Shown: positions 39,173 through 48,433, counted from the first letter of the stretch. The stretch is DNA of 64,000 nt from Lysobacteraceae bacterium (GCA_028871555.1 JAGWNA010000004.1:43266-107265); one strand, 5' to 3'. Notes: generated by a model not told the origin, from the letters alone. A program made the numbers and translations.

Positions 39173-40162
39173 TCAGCGGGACACCACGCTCGCACGCACC
39201 AGGTATTGCACGCTGAACATCCCCGCCGGATCGGTCCATGCCTGAAGTACCGCCAGCCCGGCCCTGGCTGCCAGCGCGGCGAATTCGTCCAGCGAATATT
39301 TGTAGCTGTACTCGACCTGGATCGTCTCCCCTTCGCCGAACGCGACGCGCATGCGGCCCACCCTGACCTGTTGCTCGCGGCGGCTGACGATATGGGTTTC
39401 GATGCGCCCGGCCATCGGGTTGTAATGCGCGCGATGGGCATAGGCCGACAGCTCGAAGTCGCTGCCGATCTCGCGGTTCAAACGAGCCAGCATGTTGAGG
39501 GTGAACGCCGCCGTGACGCCGGCGCGGTCGTTGTAGGCCGCATCGATCAGTGCGGGGTCCTTCTTCAGATCCACACCGATCAGGATGCCGCCGTCGTTGC
39601 CCATCTCGTTGCGCATCTTGCGCAACAGAGTGACCGCCTCGCGGGTCTCGAAATTGCCGATGGTGGACCCCGGAAAATACAACACCGTCCGGCGCGGCGC
39701 GCGCGGCGGGATCGGCAGCCGCAACGGCTTGCTGAAGTCGGCGCACAGCGGCTGCAGCGGCAGCTGCGGAAACTCCCCGGCCAGCCGCACGACACTCTGC
39801 CGCAGCGGCTCGGGTGAAATCTCCACCGGCACGTAGCTGACCGGCGCATGCAGATGCTGCAGCAGGATGTGGGTCTTTTGCGCGTTGCCGCTGCCGTATT
39901 CGACCAGCCGCACTTCGCTGCCCAGGGTGTCGGCGATGCTGCCGGCCTGCGCTTCCATCAACGCGATTTCGCAGCGGGTGAGGTAATACTCCGGCTGTTC
40001 GCAAATCTGCTCGAACAACCGCGAGCCGCGCTCGTCGTAGAACAACCACGACGGCAGTCGCTTGGGGTGCAGGCCAAGCCCGTGCTGGGCTATCTCAAGC
40101 AACTCGTCGACGGGAGGGCGGCGGTCGTCGTCATCGCGGATATCACCCGGTTGCACACTCAT
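39173..40162 (-). CDS. egtD: L-histidine N-alpha-methyltransferase of ergothioneine synthesis
   Basis: The 329-residue SAM-dependent enzyme has the EgtD layout: GLGLHPKRLPSWLFYDERGS at the N-end, SAM motif LVEYGSGNAQKTHILL, LYFPGSTIGNF and ILIGVDLKKD. It trimethylates histidine to hercynine, the first step of ergothioneine synthesis. The ATG overlaps the egtB stop (ATGA, 40159-40162). Confidence 0.93.
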   Translation of the reverse strand: MSVQPGDIRDDDDRRPPVDELLEIAQHGLGLHPKRLPSWLFYDERGSRLFEQICEQPEYYLTRCEIALMEAQAGSIADTLGSEVRLVEYGSGNAQKTHILLQHLHAPVSYVPVEISPEPLRQSVVRLAGEFPQLPLQPLCADFSKPLRLPIPPRAPRRTVLYFPGSTIGNFETREAVTLLRKMRNEMGNDGGILIGVDLKKDPALIDAAYNDRAGVTAAFTLNMLARLNREIGSDFELSAYAHRAHYNPMAGRIETHIVSRREQQVRVGRMRVAFGEGETIQVEYSYKYSLDEFAALAARAGLAVLQAWTDPAGMFSVQYLVRASVVSR

Positions 40163-41409
40163 CGGTCATTTCCCAGTCTTAGCCCGGCAAATTGCCAGCG
40201 GGCGTGGGGCGGAAAGAAATTGCGGTAGCTGGCACGCAGGTGATCGCGTGGCGTGACGCAGGAACCACCACGCAACACCCACTGCCCGCACATGAACTTG
40301 CCATTGTATTCGCCCAGCGTGCCGGGCAGCGGATGAAAGCCCGGATAGCTGACGTACGGCGAGGCGGTCCACTCCCATGCATCGCCATACAACTGCAGCA
40401 GGCCATCGCCGGCAGGGGCGGCATGCGGATGAAAACGCCGCTCGTCCTGCAGGTCGCCGCTGATGGCGGCACCTTGCGCCGCCGATTCCCATTCGGCCTC
40501 GGTCGGCAACCGGGCGCCGGCCCAGCGGGCGAATGCCTCCGCTTCGTAATAGCTGAGGTGACACACCGGCTCATGCGGCTCGATGGCGCGCACGCCGGCA
40601 AGCGTGAACTCGCTGTCCAGGTCGCTCTGCCAGTACAACGGATGCTGCCAACCCTCACGCTGCACCATGGCCCAGCCGTCGGACAGCCACAGGCCCGGTT
40701 CGCGATAGCCGCCTTCGCGCACGAACGCCAGATATTCGGCATTGGTCACCAGGCGGTTGGCCAGGGCGTGGGGTTGCAGCAGCGTGCGGTGCCGCGGGGT
40801 TTCGTTGTCGAACGCAAAGCCCTCGCCGCGGCGGCCGATTTCGACAATGCCTTCGCGGCCGCCGACAAAGCACAGCGGTACCGCTTTCGCACCCGCCGCG
40901 GCGGCGATCGGTTCGCGATACGCCGGCAGCAAGGGGTTGCACCAGAACGCGTGCTTGATGTCGGTCAGCAGCAACTCCTGGTGCTGTTGCTCGTGCTGCA
41001 GGCCCAGCTCGACCAGCATGGCCAGTTCCGGGACCTCGTCGCGGTCCAGCAGCTCGCTGACTGCAGCGTCGACGAAGCGCCGGTAGCCGAGCACTTCGTC
41101 CAGCGACGGCCTGGTCAGCAGTCCACGCTGCGGCCTGGCATAGATCGGCCCGGCCGACTGATAGTAGGAGTTGAACAGATAATGCCATGCCGGATCGCGC
41201 GGTCGATACGCCGGATCGCGGCCAAGCACGAACTTCTCGAAAAACCAGCTGGTATGTGCCAGATGCCATTTGCCAGGACTGGCGTCGGGCATCGACTGCA
41301 CCTGCAGATCCTCGGCACTCAGGCGGGCGCACAACTCCGACGTCCGTTGGCGTACCCGGCGGAATCGCACTGCCATGCTTGCTGGCGCGGATGCGTGCCC
41401 GACCGTCAT
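40159..41409 (-). CDS. egtB: Ergothioneine synthesis sulfoxide synthase
   Basis: The 416-residue protein has an N-terminal DinB-like domain with the iron triad H52 (WHLAHTSW) and HxxxH at 139/143 (QHEQQHQE), followed by a formylglycine-type FGE domain (about 200-416, WVLRGGSCVTPRDHLRASYR). It joins hercynine to a thiol donor (cysteine or gamma-glutamylcysteine) with O2. No egtA, egtC or egtE is nearby, so the route from sulfoxide to ergothioneine needs other genes. The start at 41409 is by family length; Met at 41376 is an alternative. Confidence 0.92.
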   Translation of the reverse strand: MTVGHASAPASMAVRFRRVRQRTSELCARLSAEDLQVQSMPDASPGKWHLAHTSWFFEKFVLGRDPAYRPRDPAWHYLFNSYYQSAGPIYARPQRGLLTRPSLDEVLGYRRFVDAAVSELLDRDEVPELAMLVELGLQHEQQHQELLLTDIKHAFWCNPLLPAYREPIAAAAGAKAVPLCFVGGREGIVEIGRRGEGFAFDNETPRHRTLLQPHALANRLVTNAEYLAFVREGGYREPGLWLSDGWAMVQREGWQHPLYWQSDLDSEFTLAGVRAIEPHEPVCHLSYYEAEAFARWAGARLPTEAEWESAAQGAAISGDLQDERRFHPHAAPAGDGLLQLYGDAWEWTASPYVSYPGFHPLPGTLGEYNGKFMCGQWVLRGGSCVTPRDHLRASYRNFFPPHARWQFAGLRLGNDR

Positions 41410-41644
41410 TGCGTGGTCACTTGCACGGTAGCGGACCTGCCTGAAGTACCTGGGACCATGCAACGTGGGTGATTCAAGAACATGTCTGCCAGCATGCCGT
41501 CCCAACCGTTCACTTCTCGTGATATGAAGATGGCAGATACTTTGCAGTGAACCTTGCCGCATGCCCGCGCCGCAATGGCCGGCATGCGGGTCGCCCGGAC
41601 TGCTTCACTGCACGCGCATTACCCGAACAGACGAGGTAACGCCC

Positions 41645-42094
41645 ATGAAAATCACCATCCCGATCCTGCTGCTTGCTCTCGCCATCGGTGCCAGTGCCGC
41701 ACAGGCCACCGAGCCGGGCCAGTCACAAAAACCGCTGCCGGCGGCTGATTGTATCAACACCGGCCAGATCAACGAATGGCATGTCGTCGATCCGCGCACC
41801 GCCATCGTGCGTACCGGCCCGAGGCGCTACCTGGTGACGCTGCGCAGTGCGTGCCCACGCCTGGGCATGCCGCCGGCCGGCCTGATCTTCCGGCCCAGTC
41901 CGTCCAATGCCGTCAACAACCGCGGCCGCATCTGCGGCGAGGTGGGCGAAACCGTGCGTTCGCGCCGCCAGCCACCTTGCGCGATCGAGTCGGTCAGCAG
42001 GATCGACAAGGCCCGTTTCGATCGATTGCGCGCCCACGCCATGCATCATGGCAGTGCTGCGGATCAGCCCACGACCCTGCCTTCCCATCGATGA
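41645..42094 (+). CDS. Exported DUF6491-like protein
   Basis: The 149-residue product has a signal peptide (cleavage near AQA-TE) and four conserved cysteines (CINTGQINEW, SACPRLG, RICGEV, PPCAIESVS), as in DUF6491 proteins of Xanthomonadales. Function is unknown. GAGGTAA lies upstream of the ATG. It ends before a perfect palindromic hairpin. Confidence 0.75.
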   Translation: MKITIPILLLALAIGASAAQATEPGQSQKPLPAADCINTGQINEWHVVDPRTAIVRTGPRRYLVTLRSACPRLGMPPAGLIFRPSPSNAVNNRGRICGEVGETVRSRRQPPCAIESVSRIDKARFDRLRAHAMHHGSAADQPTTLPSHR

Positions 42095-42119
42095 AGCCGC
42101 GATATCTATCGCGCATACG

Positions 42120-42145
42120 GCAGAGCCCGGCATGCCGGGCTCTGC
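42120..42145 (+). terminator. Palindromic hairpin terminator after the DUF6491 gene
   Basis: GCAGAGCCCGGC/GCCGGGCTCTGC forms a perfect 12-bp stem with a two-base centre, followed by a weak T-run (TGTTTC). The convergent gene at 42188 ends 43 bases further on; it probably serves both directions. Confidence 0.65.
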
Positions 42146-42187
42146 TGTTTCAAATGTCATGCTCGGCAGCCTGCCGGACAGGCCGGC

Positions 42188-42604
42188 TCAGTCGCCGTCA
42201 TCGTCATCGCCATAACTGCGGATATAGCGCGTGTCGTAGGGATCCTCATACACGGTGCGGGTCTCGATCACGCGCCGACGCACCACCACCGGGTCGTCTT
42301 CGTAGATCACGGTACGCGGCCGGCTGTAGACAACCGGAGGACCGTAGTACTCCGGCGCCGGGCGAAAGGCGTCGCTGACCAGACCGACCACCGCACCGGT
42401 GACAATGGCGCCGGCGATCCAGCGTCCACCGCTCCAGTACCCATCATGGTCGCGACCGTAATAGCCGCCATGACCGCCACCGTAATAATGGCCACCGCGA
42501 AAACCATGACCGTGTGCAGACGCGCTCAACGGCATTGCCACTGCAGCCGCCACGGCAACGCTCAAAGCCAGCAACTTGCCCGCACTGCTGAAACGCTTGA
42601 TCAT
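42188..42604 (-). CDS. Exported Gly/His-rich hypothetical protein
   Basis: The 138-residue protein has a signal peptide (ends SASA-HGHG), a Gly/His/Tyr-rich segment (GFRGGHYYGGGHGGYYG), a short hydrophobic helix (WIAGAIVTGAVVGLVSDAF) and an acidic tail ending GDDDDGD. Composition suggests metal or surface binding; no family function is known. GAGGAGAGCGGTC precedes the ATG. Confidence 0.75.
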   Translation of the reverse strand: MIKRFSSAGKLLALSVAVAAAVAMPLSASAHGHGFRGGHYYGGGHGGYYGRDHDGYWSGGRWIAGAIVTGAVVGLVSDAFRPAPEYYGPPVVYSRPRTVIYEDDPVVVRRRVIETRTVYEDPYDTRYIRSYGDDDDGD

Positions 42605-42671
42605 GACCGCTCTCCTCGTTGTGCTACGGAGCCTATGCTCGGCTTGCCCGGCTTAATGTGAACTGAAGTGT

Positions 42672-44873
42672 TCACTTTTTGATGCGGGCCGTATCCCAGG
42701 GGTTCACACCGGTGTCCGCCACACGTCGCCGCAGCAACCAGCAGCCGTGGATGTCGGCGCGGCGGCTGAAATCGAACGGGATGCTCGGCACGGTCCAGTC
42801 CTCGATCTCGAAACGTTGCTGCAGGTTCTCGCGATCGAGCTTGAAGCGGCGGAAATTGTTGGAAAACACGATCACCCCGTCGCGGGTCAGCCGCTCGTTG
42901 CAGGCATCGAGCAGTTCGACGTGATCGCGCTGCACGTCGAAGTCGTCGGCACGCCTGGAATTGGAAAACGTGGGCGGGTCGACAAAAATCAGCCCGTAAT
43001 GCCCGCGGTCGCGCTCGAGGAATTCCGGCACGTCGAACTGCATCAGGCGATGGCTGGCGCCGCTGAAGCCGTTCAGCGCGAGATTGCGCGAGGCCCACTC
43101 CAGGTAGGTGGCCGACAGGTCCACGCTGGTGGTTTCCAGTGCGCCGCCGGCCGCCGCGTGCACACTGGCGGTGGCGGTGTAGGCGAACAGGTTGAGGAAA
43201 CATCTGCCCGCGGCCAGTTCGCGCACCTTGGCGCGCACCAGGCGGTGGTCGAGGAACAGCCCGGTATCGAGATAGTCGGTGAGGTTGACCAGAAATTTCA
43301 GGCCGGCCTCCTCCACCTCGATGAATTCGTTGCGCTGATCGAGCTGACCGTATTTGGAGCCGCCCTTGCCGCGCTCGCGGGTCTTGATCGCGATGCGCTC
43401 GCGCGGCACGCCAAGTACCTCGCCGGCGACACGGGCGATCTCGCGCAGGCGCAGACGGGCGATGTCGGCGGGAACATCGGCCGGCGCGCGGTACTCCTGG
43501 ATGTGCAGGTGATCGTCGCCGCGGGTGTCGCCGTAGATGTCGATCGCGGCGGCGTATTCGGGCAGATCCTGGTCGTAGATGCGCCAGCAGTGGATGCCTT
43601 CGCGGATCAACCGCTTGCGCAGATGCCTGAGGTTTTTCTCCAGCCGGTTCTTCAGCATCTGCGCGCCGGCCGACAACGGCTTCGGTTCGCGCGGCGCCTC
43701 ATCGCGCTTGCCCAGATCGAACGTCAGCAGCGCGGTTTCCAGCGCGCCGTTGTACAGCACATAGCGCTTGTCCGCGTGCAGCTGCATGGCGCGGCCGAGC
43801 TCCACATCGCCGGCCAGCACGGCGGCACGCCAGCCGGTGAAATGCGCACGCAGCGTATCGCCCAGCACGCGATACAACCTTGGCATCTCGGCGCGCTCGC
43901 CCAGCCGCTCACCGTATGGCGGGTTGGTGATGACCAGGCCGCAATCGACGCCTGGCGGCGGCGCGGTGTGCGCCACATCCTGTCTGTCCAGCGTGAAAAA
44001 CCCGGCAACGCCCGCCTGCTGCGCGTTGCGTTTGGCCGTCTGCACCATGCGCGGATCGGCGTCGCTGCCGAAGAACACGCTGCGCAGGCCGCGCAGGCCG
44101 GTTTCGGCGCGTTGCTTCGCCTCCTCCAGCAGACCGCGCCATAGCGCGATGTCGTGTTGCCGCCAGCCGAGGAACCCGAAATATTCGCGGCGCAGGCCGG
44201 GCGCCACGTCGGCAGCCATCAACGCGCCCTCGATCAGCAGCGTGCCGGAGCCGCACATCGGATCGAGCAGCGCTCCACCGGCGGCATACACCTCCGGCCA
44301 GCGCGCGCGCAACAGCATCGCGGCGGCGAGGTTTTCCTTCAGCGGCGCCTCGCCCTGCACTTCACGCCAGCCTCGGCGGTGCAGCGGCGAACCGGCCAGG
44401 TCCAGCGACAACGTGGCGCGATCGCGGCGCACACGAAGATTGATGCGGATGTCCGGCTCGTCGGTATCGATGCCGGGACGCGAACCGTCGCGCTGGCGAA
44501 ACTGGTCGACCACCGCATCCTTCACCCTCAGCCCGACGAACTGGCTGTGGCTGAGCCTGCTCAGCGCAGTACCTGCGTCCACCGCGAAAGTACCGTGTGC
44601 GGCCAGGTGCCGGCTCCAATCGATGCCCTGCACGCCACGGTACAAGGCGTCGTCGTCGGCCGCATCGAACTGCGCCAGCGGCAACAGGATGCGGCTGGCC
44701 AGCCGCGACCACAGGCAGGCGCGATACGCGGTTTCCAGCGAACCGGAGAAATGCGCCCCGGCCAGCGCCTCGCGCACGTCGCCGGCGCCGAGCGCGGTCA
44801 ATTCGTCGCGCAACAGGTATTCCAGCCCCTTCGGGCAGGTGGCGAAGAACACTCCGGATGAGATCGGGTTCAT
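42672..44873 (-). CDS. rlmL: Fused 23S rRNA G2445/G2069 methyltransferase RlmKL
   Basis: The 733-residue bifunctional enzyme has an N-terminal THUMP domain (about 45-155), a first Rossmann methyltransferase with NPPY (LVITNPPYGERLG), a linker, and a second C-terminal methyltransferase (FLNLFAYTATASVHAAAGGA, IFVDPPTFSNS). It methylates G2445 (N2) and G2069 (N7) of 23S rRNA. Length matches E. coli RlmL. The ATG overlaps the stop of the upstream hydrolase gene by four bases. Confidence 0.95.
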   Translation of the reverse strand: MNPISSGVFFATCPKGLEYLLRDELTALGAGDVREALAGAHFSGSLETAYRACLWSRLASRILLPLAQFDAADDDALYRGVQGIDWSRHLAAHGTFAVDAGTALSRLSHSQFVGLRVKDAVVDQFRQRDGSRPGIDTDEPDIRINLRVRRDRATLSLDLAGSPLHRRGWREVQGEAPLKENLAAAMLLRARWPEVYAAGGALLDPMCGSGTLLIEGALMAADVAPGLRREYFGFLGWRQHDIALWRGLLEEAKQRAETGLRGLRSVFFGSDADPRMVQTAKRNAQQAGVAGFFTLDRQDVAHTAPPPGVDCGLVITNPPYGERLGERAEMPRLYRVLGDTLRAHFTGWRAAVLAGDVELGRAMQLHADKRYVLYNGALETALLTFDLGKRDEAPREPKPLSAGAQMLKNRLEKNLRHLRKRLIREGIHCWRIYDQDLPEYAAAIDIYGDTRGDDHLHIQEYRAPADVPADIARLRLREIARVAGEVLGVPRERIAIKTRERGKGGSKYGQLDQRNEFIEVEEAGLKFLVNLTDYLDTGLFLDHRLVRAKVRELAAGRCFLNLFAYTATASVHAAAGGALETTSVDLSATYLEWASRNLALNGFSGASHRLMQFDVPEFLERDRGHYGLIFVDPPTFSNSRRADDFDVQRDHVELLDACNERLTRDGVIVFSNNFRRFKLDRENLQQRFEIEDWTVPSIPFDFSRRADIHGCWLLRRRVADTGVNPWDTARIKK

Positions 44874-45397
44874 CCAGCCTTTGCCATCAGGTCGAGCATG
44901 TGCCGCAACTGGGCGCCAATCATGTCGATGCTCGAACCCAGCCGATGGTCGTCATCCAGCACCAGCAACGGCAGCCGGCGCTGCGCGCAGAATGCCTGCA
45001 CGCCTGCCAGCGGACAGGTCGCGTCGCGCCAGCCGTGGATCAGCAGAGTCGACACTGCGGATCTGAGATCGAACGTCCGCGCATAACCGGGAATCGCCAC
45101 CGGCGTGGCCAGCAGCAGCAGCCCCGCCACCGGCACATCCATCGAGACCAGCCCGGACACGAATGCGCCCATGCTCGAACCCACCAGCAAGGGCGGTGCG
45201 GCGAGTTCCTCGATGGTGGCACGCAGACGGGCGATCCGCGGCGCCACCGAGCCGGCGAGGCCGCGTGAGTCGTCGTCACGGTAATCCGGACGCTGTGTGC
45301 GCCAGCCCAGCGATTCGGCCAACGCCGCCAGCGCGCTGACCTTGGTGGCGTCCGGACCGGAGCCCGAGCCATGCGAAAGTATGATCTGGCCACGCAT
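44870..45397 (-). CDS. Alpha/beta hydrolase (dienelactone-hydrolase-like)
   Basis: The 175-residue small alpha/beta hydrolase starts RGQIILSHGSGSGPD and has the nucleophile elbow VGSSMGAF (Ser in GSSMG), Asp in HGWRDATCPL and His in LDDDHRLG. A start at 45397 is preferred because GGAG lies six bases before it; a second ATG at 45409 is possible. The substrate is unknown. It is coupled to rlmL. Confidence 0.85.
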   Translation of the reverse strand: MRGQIILSHGSGSGPDATKVSALAALAESLGWRTQRPDYRDDDSRGLAGSVAPRIARLRATIEELAAPPLLVGSSMGAFVSGLVSMDVPVAGLLLLATPVAIPGYARTFDLRSAVSTLLIHGWRDATCPLAGVQAFCAQRRLPLLVLDDDHRLGSSIDMIGAQLRHMLDLMAKAG

Positions 45398-45512
45398 GGC
45401 AGTCTCCATGTAACTGCATGAACAAGTCGGGTATCTTATCAGGTGGCGTTTCCGACCAGCTTTGGTGTGCTGGCGGCCCTTTCAGCAAGGCACGCAGGGA
45501 GCCTGCCGCCCC

Positions 45513-46079
45513 ATGCCCCTCCTGACCATCCACGACCAGCCGCTGCCCTACGTCAGCCGCCTGCCCGAACGCCCGGCCGGCGCCGTCACGCTGGTGGTGA
45601 TCCACTGCACCGAACTGCCGGATCTGGCCAGCGCCCGCACCTACGGCGAAAAGGCGCTATACGACAACGGCACCGGCAACAGCGGCCACTACTACATCGA
45701 CCGCGACGGCGCGGTCTACCGCTATGTGCCCGGCACCCGCATCGCGAACCACGTGCGCGGCCACAACCGGCAATCGATCGGCATCGAGCTGGTCAACCGC
45801 GGGCGTTACCCGCACTGGTGGGACTCGCACCACCAGCAGATGACCGAGCCCTACACCGCCGCCCAGATCGGCGCACTGCGCGCATTGCTGGCCCGGCTGC
45901 GGCAGGATTTCCCGAACCTGCGCCAGATCGCCGGCCACGAAGACCTGGACACTGCGTTGATGCCGGCCAGCGACAACCCCGCGCTGGAAATCCGCCGCAA
46001 GCTCGATCCCGGGCCGCTGTTCCCATGGGCTGCGGTGCTGGACGGAAGCGGTCTCACGCGGATCGGCGCCGGTCACTGA
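45513..46079 (+). CDS. AmpD-like N-acetylmuramoyl-L-alanine amidase
   Basis: The 188-residue Amidase_2 domain protein has Zn ligands in VIHCTE and IAGHEDLD, the core NSGHYYIDRDG, and VYRYVPGTRIANHVRG. Without signal peptide it should act in the cytoplasm on 1,6-anhydro-muropeptides in wall recycling, as AmpD does; some relatives are periplasmic. The start is chosen at MPLLTIHDQ. The hydrolase gene is divergent, so 45398-45512 carries promoters for both. Confidence 0.85.
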   Translation: MPLLTIHDQPLPYVSRLPERPAGAVTLVVIHCTELPDLASARTYGEKALYDNGTGNSGHYYIDRDGAVYRYVPGTRIANHVRGHNRQSIGIELVNRGRYPHWWDSHHQQMTEPYTAAQIGALRALLARLRQDFPNLRQIAGHEDLDTALMPASDNPALEIRRKLDPGPLFPWAAVLDGSGLTRIGAGH

Positions 46080-46185
46080 AGGGGAACTCGAATAACCCGG
46101 TTCCCGGCGCTGGCAGGAGCGCGGCCCGGTGTCATCGAGGTGCCGCGGAGACATGCCCGGCCGGGGACCGGCTGGCCGGGACCGC

Positions 46186-46191
46186 TATAAT
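46186..46191 (+). promoter_or_regulatory. -10 element before the tesB gene
   Basis: TATAAT in an otherwise very GC-rich stretch, 33 bases before the tesB ATG. No good -35 was seen. Confidence 0.4.
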
Positions 46192-46223
46192 CGCCAGCTG
46201 GCACACCACCTCAGGACACTTGC

Positions 46224-47090
46224 ATGCGGGAAGCCCACGTCGCCGAACTGGTCGAGCTGCTGCAGCTCGAGCGGCTGGAAGACAACCTGTTCCGCGGCCA
46301 GAGCCGCGACATCGGCACCCGCTTCGTGTTTGGCGGACAGGTGCTGGGCCAGGCGCTGGCGGCAGCGCAGCAGACCGTCGATCCGGCACGCGAGGCGCAC
46401 TCGCTGCATGCCTATTTCCTGCGTGCCGGCGACATCGAGGCGCCAATCGTCTACAGCGTGGAGCGCGCCCGCGACGGCGGCACGTTCTCGTCGCGGCGGG
46501 TGGTGGCGATCCAGCACGGCCAGCCGATCCTCAACGGCTCGGTCTCGTTTCAATTGCCCGAGCAGGGCGTCGAACACCAGACCACGATGCCCGAGGTGCC
46601 CTCGCCGGACGATCTGGAGCCGATGCGCCACCTGCAGCCGAAGGAACTGGCACGGCTGCCGGTGAAGCTGCAGCGCTGGCTGGGCATCGACGGGCCGTTC
46701 GAATTTCGCCAGGTGTGGCCGCGCGACGAGCTGCACCCGGTCAAGCGGCCGCCGATCCAGCACATCTGGTTCCGCCTCACCGCGCCGATCGGCGACCCGG
46801 CGATCCTGCATCGCGCGCTGCTGGCCTACGCCTCGGATTTCCACCTGATCGGCACGGCCACCTTGCCGCACGGCATTTCCTACATGACCCACAACGTGCA
46901 GATGGCCAGTCTCGACCATGCGCTGTGGTTCCATCGGGCGTTCCGCGTGGACGAGTGGCTGCTGTATTCGTTCGACAGCCCCACCGCGCAGGGTGGGCGC
47001 GGCCTGGCGCGCGGGCAGATCTTCTGCCGCGACGGCCGGCTGATCGCCTCCACCGCGCAGGAAGGCCTGATCCGCCTGCGCGGCGAGTAG
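46224..47090 (+). CDS. tesB: Acyl-CoA thioesterase II
   Basis: The 288-residue double-hotdog thioesterase opens with LLQLERLEDNLFRGQSRD, has FGGQVLGQALAAA and the active-site Asp in YASDFHLIGTA, plus SLDHALWFHR and RGQIFCRDG near the end. It hydrolyses medium- and long-chain acyl-CoA. Length equals E. coli TesB. Confidence 0.94.
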   Translation: MREAHVAELVELLQLERLEDNLFRGQSRDIGTRFVFGGQVLGQALAAAQQTVDPAREAHSLHAYFLRAGDIEAPIVYSVERARDGGTFSSRRVVAIQHGQPILNGSVSFQLPEQGVEHQTTMPEVPSPDDLEPMRHLQPKELARLPVKLQRWLGIDGPFEFRQVWPRDELHPVKRPPIQHIWFRLTAPIGDPAILHRALLAYASDFHLIGTATLPHGISYMTHNVQMASLDHALWFHRAFRVDEWLLYSFDSPTAQGGRGLARGQIFCRDGRLIASTAQEGLIRLRGE

Positions 47091-47197
47091 CAGCCTGTCG
47101 GTCGGGCGGTCATCGGCCGGGTTGCGCACCCCGCCTGTGCGGCCCACGGCCGGCGACGGCCCGGCAGGCTTGCGGCCGTTCGCAGTAAACTGCACGC

Positions 47198-47590
47198 ATG
47201 CGCCAGATCTATACCTCGCCCCGTCAGGAAAACATCGATACCGTGGTCGCCCTGATGGCCGAACACGGCATCGAGACCACGGTGACCAATCGTTCCAACT
47301 ACAACCGTCCGACCTGGCAGCGTTTCAGCTATGCGCAGCAGAGGGACGATCATGACAGCTGGCCGCAGGTGTGGATCAGCCGTGCCGACGACTACACCGC
47401 CGCACGTGCCTTGCTGCGCGAGATCGGCATCGAGCCGCTGGTCCGCCACGGCGACGAACTGGCCGCCGCACGCAATCCCTCGCCGGTCGTTCGGCGCCAG
47501 CACACCGTGGCGCGCGCGCGCCGCATCGCGCTGCTGGCGGTACTTGCCGCGTTCGCGATGGTAGTGCTGCGTTACCTGCACGTGGTGTGA
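47198..47590 (+). CDS. DUF2007-like putative signal-transducing protein with C-terminal TM
   Basis: The 130-residue protein has an N-terminal DUF2007-type domain (about 1-75: IYTSPRQENIDTVVALMAEH then WPQVWISRADDY) and one C-terminal TM helix (about 108-127). Orthologues occur beside bpt in xanthomonads and are annotated as pathogenicity-like or signal-transducing proteins without proof. Confidence 0.75.
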   Translation: MRQIYTSPRQENIDTVVALMAEHGIETTVTNRSNYNRPTWQRFSYAQQRDDHDSWPQVWISRADDYTAARALLREIGIEPLVRHGDELAAARNPSPVVRRQHTVARARRIALLAVLAAFAMVVLRYLHVV

Positions 47591-47643
47591 CCGCCGCCCG
47601 ATGGTCTTGCGCCGGCGGCCCGGACCCGGCATAGAATCGGGGC

Positions 47644-48357
47644 ATGCGCTCCGAACCTGTCCGGCTGTTCCAGACCCTGCCCCACCCGTGCGGCTATTAC
47701 GCCGGTCGCACGGCGCAGAACCTGGTCATCGACCCGGCCGCGCCACGGCTCGACCGGCTCTATGGCCCGGCGCTCGAGCGCGGTTTCCGGCGTGCCGGCG
47801 GCCACCTGTATTTTCCCAACTGCCCGCAATGCCGTGCCTGCACGCCTTGCCGCATCGACGTGGAGAACTTCCAGCCGGATCGATCGCAGAAACGCTGCCT
47901 CAAGCGCAACGCCGATCTCGAGATCAGCGAATCGATCCCCGGCTACAACCTCGAACGCCATGGCCTGTACGAACGCTACCTGCAGAGCCGCCATGCCGGC
48001 GGCGGCATGGACGATGCCGAAGCCAGCGATTTCCGCCGCTTCCTCACTGCACCGTGGAGTCCCACACTGTTCCTGGAACTGCGCCACGACGGGCGTCTGC
48101 TTGCGGTGGCGGTCACCGACGTGTGCCTCAACGGCCTGTCGGCGGTATACACCTTCTACGACCCCGCCGAGACCGCGCGCAGCCTCGGCACCTTCGCGAT
48201 CCTGCAACAGGTCGAACTGGCACGCCGCCGCGGCGCGCCATGGCTGTACCTGGGTTTCTGGATCGACGGCCATCCGAAGATGGACTACAAGCGACGCTTC
48301 CGGCCGCTGCAGATCCGCAAGGCAGGGCACTGGCATCCGATGCCCACCACCCCGTAG
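47644..48357 (+). CDS. bpt: Aspartate/glutamate leucyltransferase
   Basis: The 237-residue N-end rule transferase has the cysteine cluster CPQCRACTPCR and the core KRNADLEI, then FYDPAETARSLGTFAI and YLGFWIDGHPKMDYKRRF. It adds leucine to proteins with N-terminal Asp or Glu, marking them for ClpS/ClpAP. Its TAG stop (48355-48357) is part of the GTAG edge of REP element B, so the element defines the C-terminus HPMPTTP. Confidence 0.93.
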   Translation: MRSEPVRLFQTLPHPCGYYAGRTAQNLVIDPAAPRLDRLYGPALERGFRRAGGHLYFPNCPQCRACTPCRIDVENFQPDRSQKRCLKRNADLEISESIPGYNLERHGLYERYLQSRHAGGGMDDAEASDFRRFLTAPWSPTLFLELRHDGRLLAVAVTDVCLNGLSAVYTFYDPAETARSLGTFAILQQVELARRRGAPWLYLGFWIDGHPKMDYKRRFRPLQIRKAGHWHPMPTTP

Positions 48358-48433
48358 GAGCGCACCCTGTGCGCGAATGCTCCTTTGCGGATGTTCGTCG
48401 ACAAGCGCATTCGCGCACAGGGTGCGCTCCTAC
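48354..48433. repeat. Paired GTAG-type REP element, copy B
   Basis: Two inverted REP units (edge GTAGGAGCGCACC, palindrome GCGCAC-CCT-GTGCGC) around a short centre. The left GTAG contains the stop of bpt and the right CTAC contains, on the other strand, the TAG stop of the convergent flavoprotein gene. The intergenic space between the two genes is therefore exactly the element. Confidence 0.9.

Noticed and set aside
42658..42680. Hairpin GTGAAC/GTTCAC followed by five Ts
   Set aside because: It overlaps the end of rlmL, and the T-run is on the strand opposite to that gene, where no transcript is expected to end.
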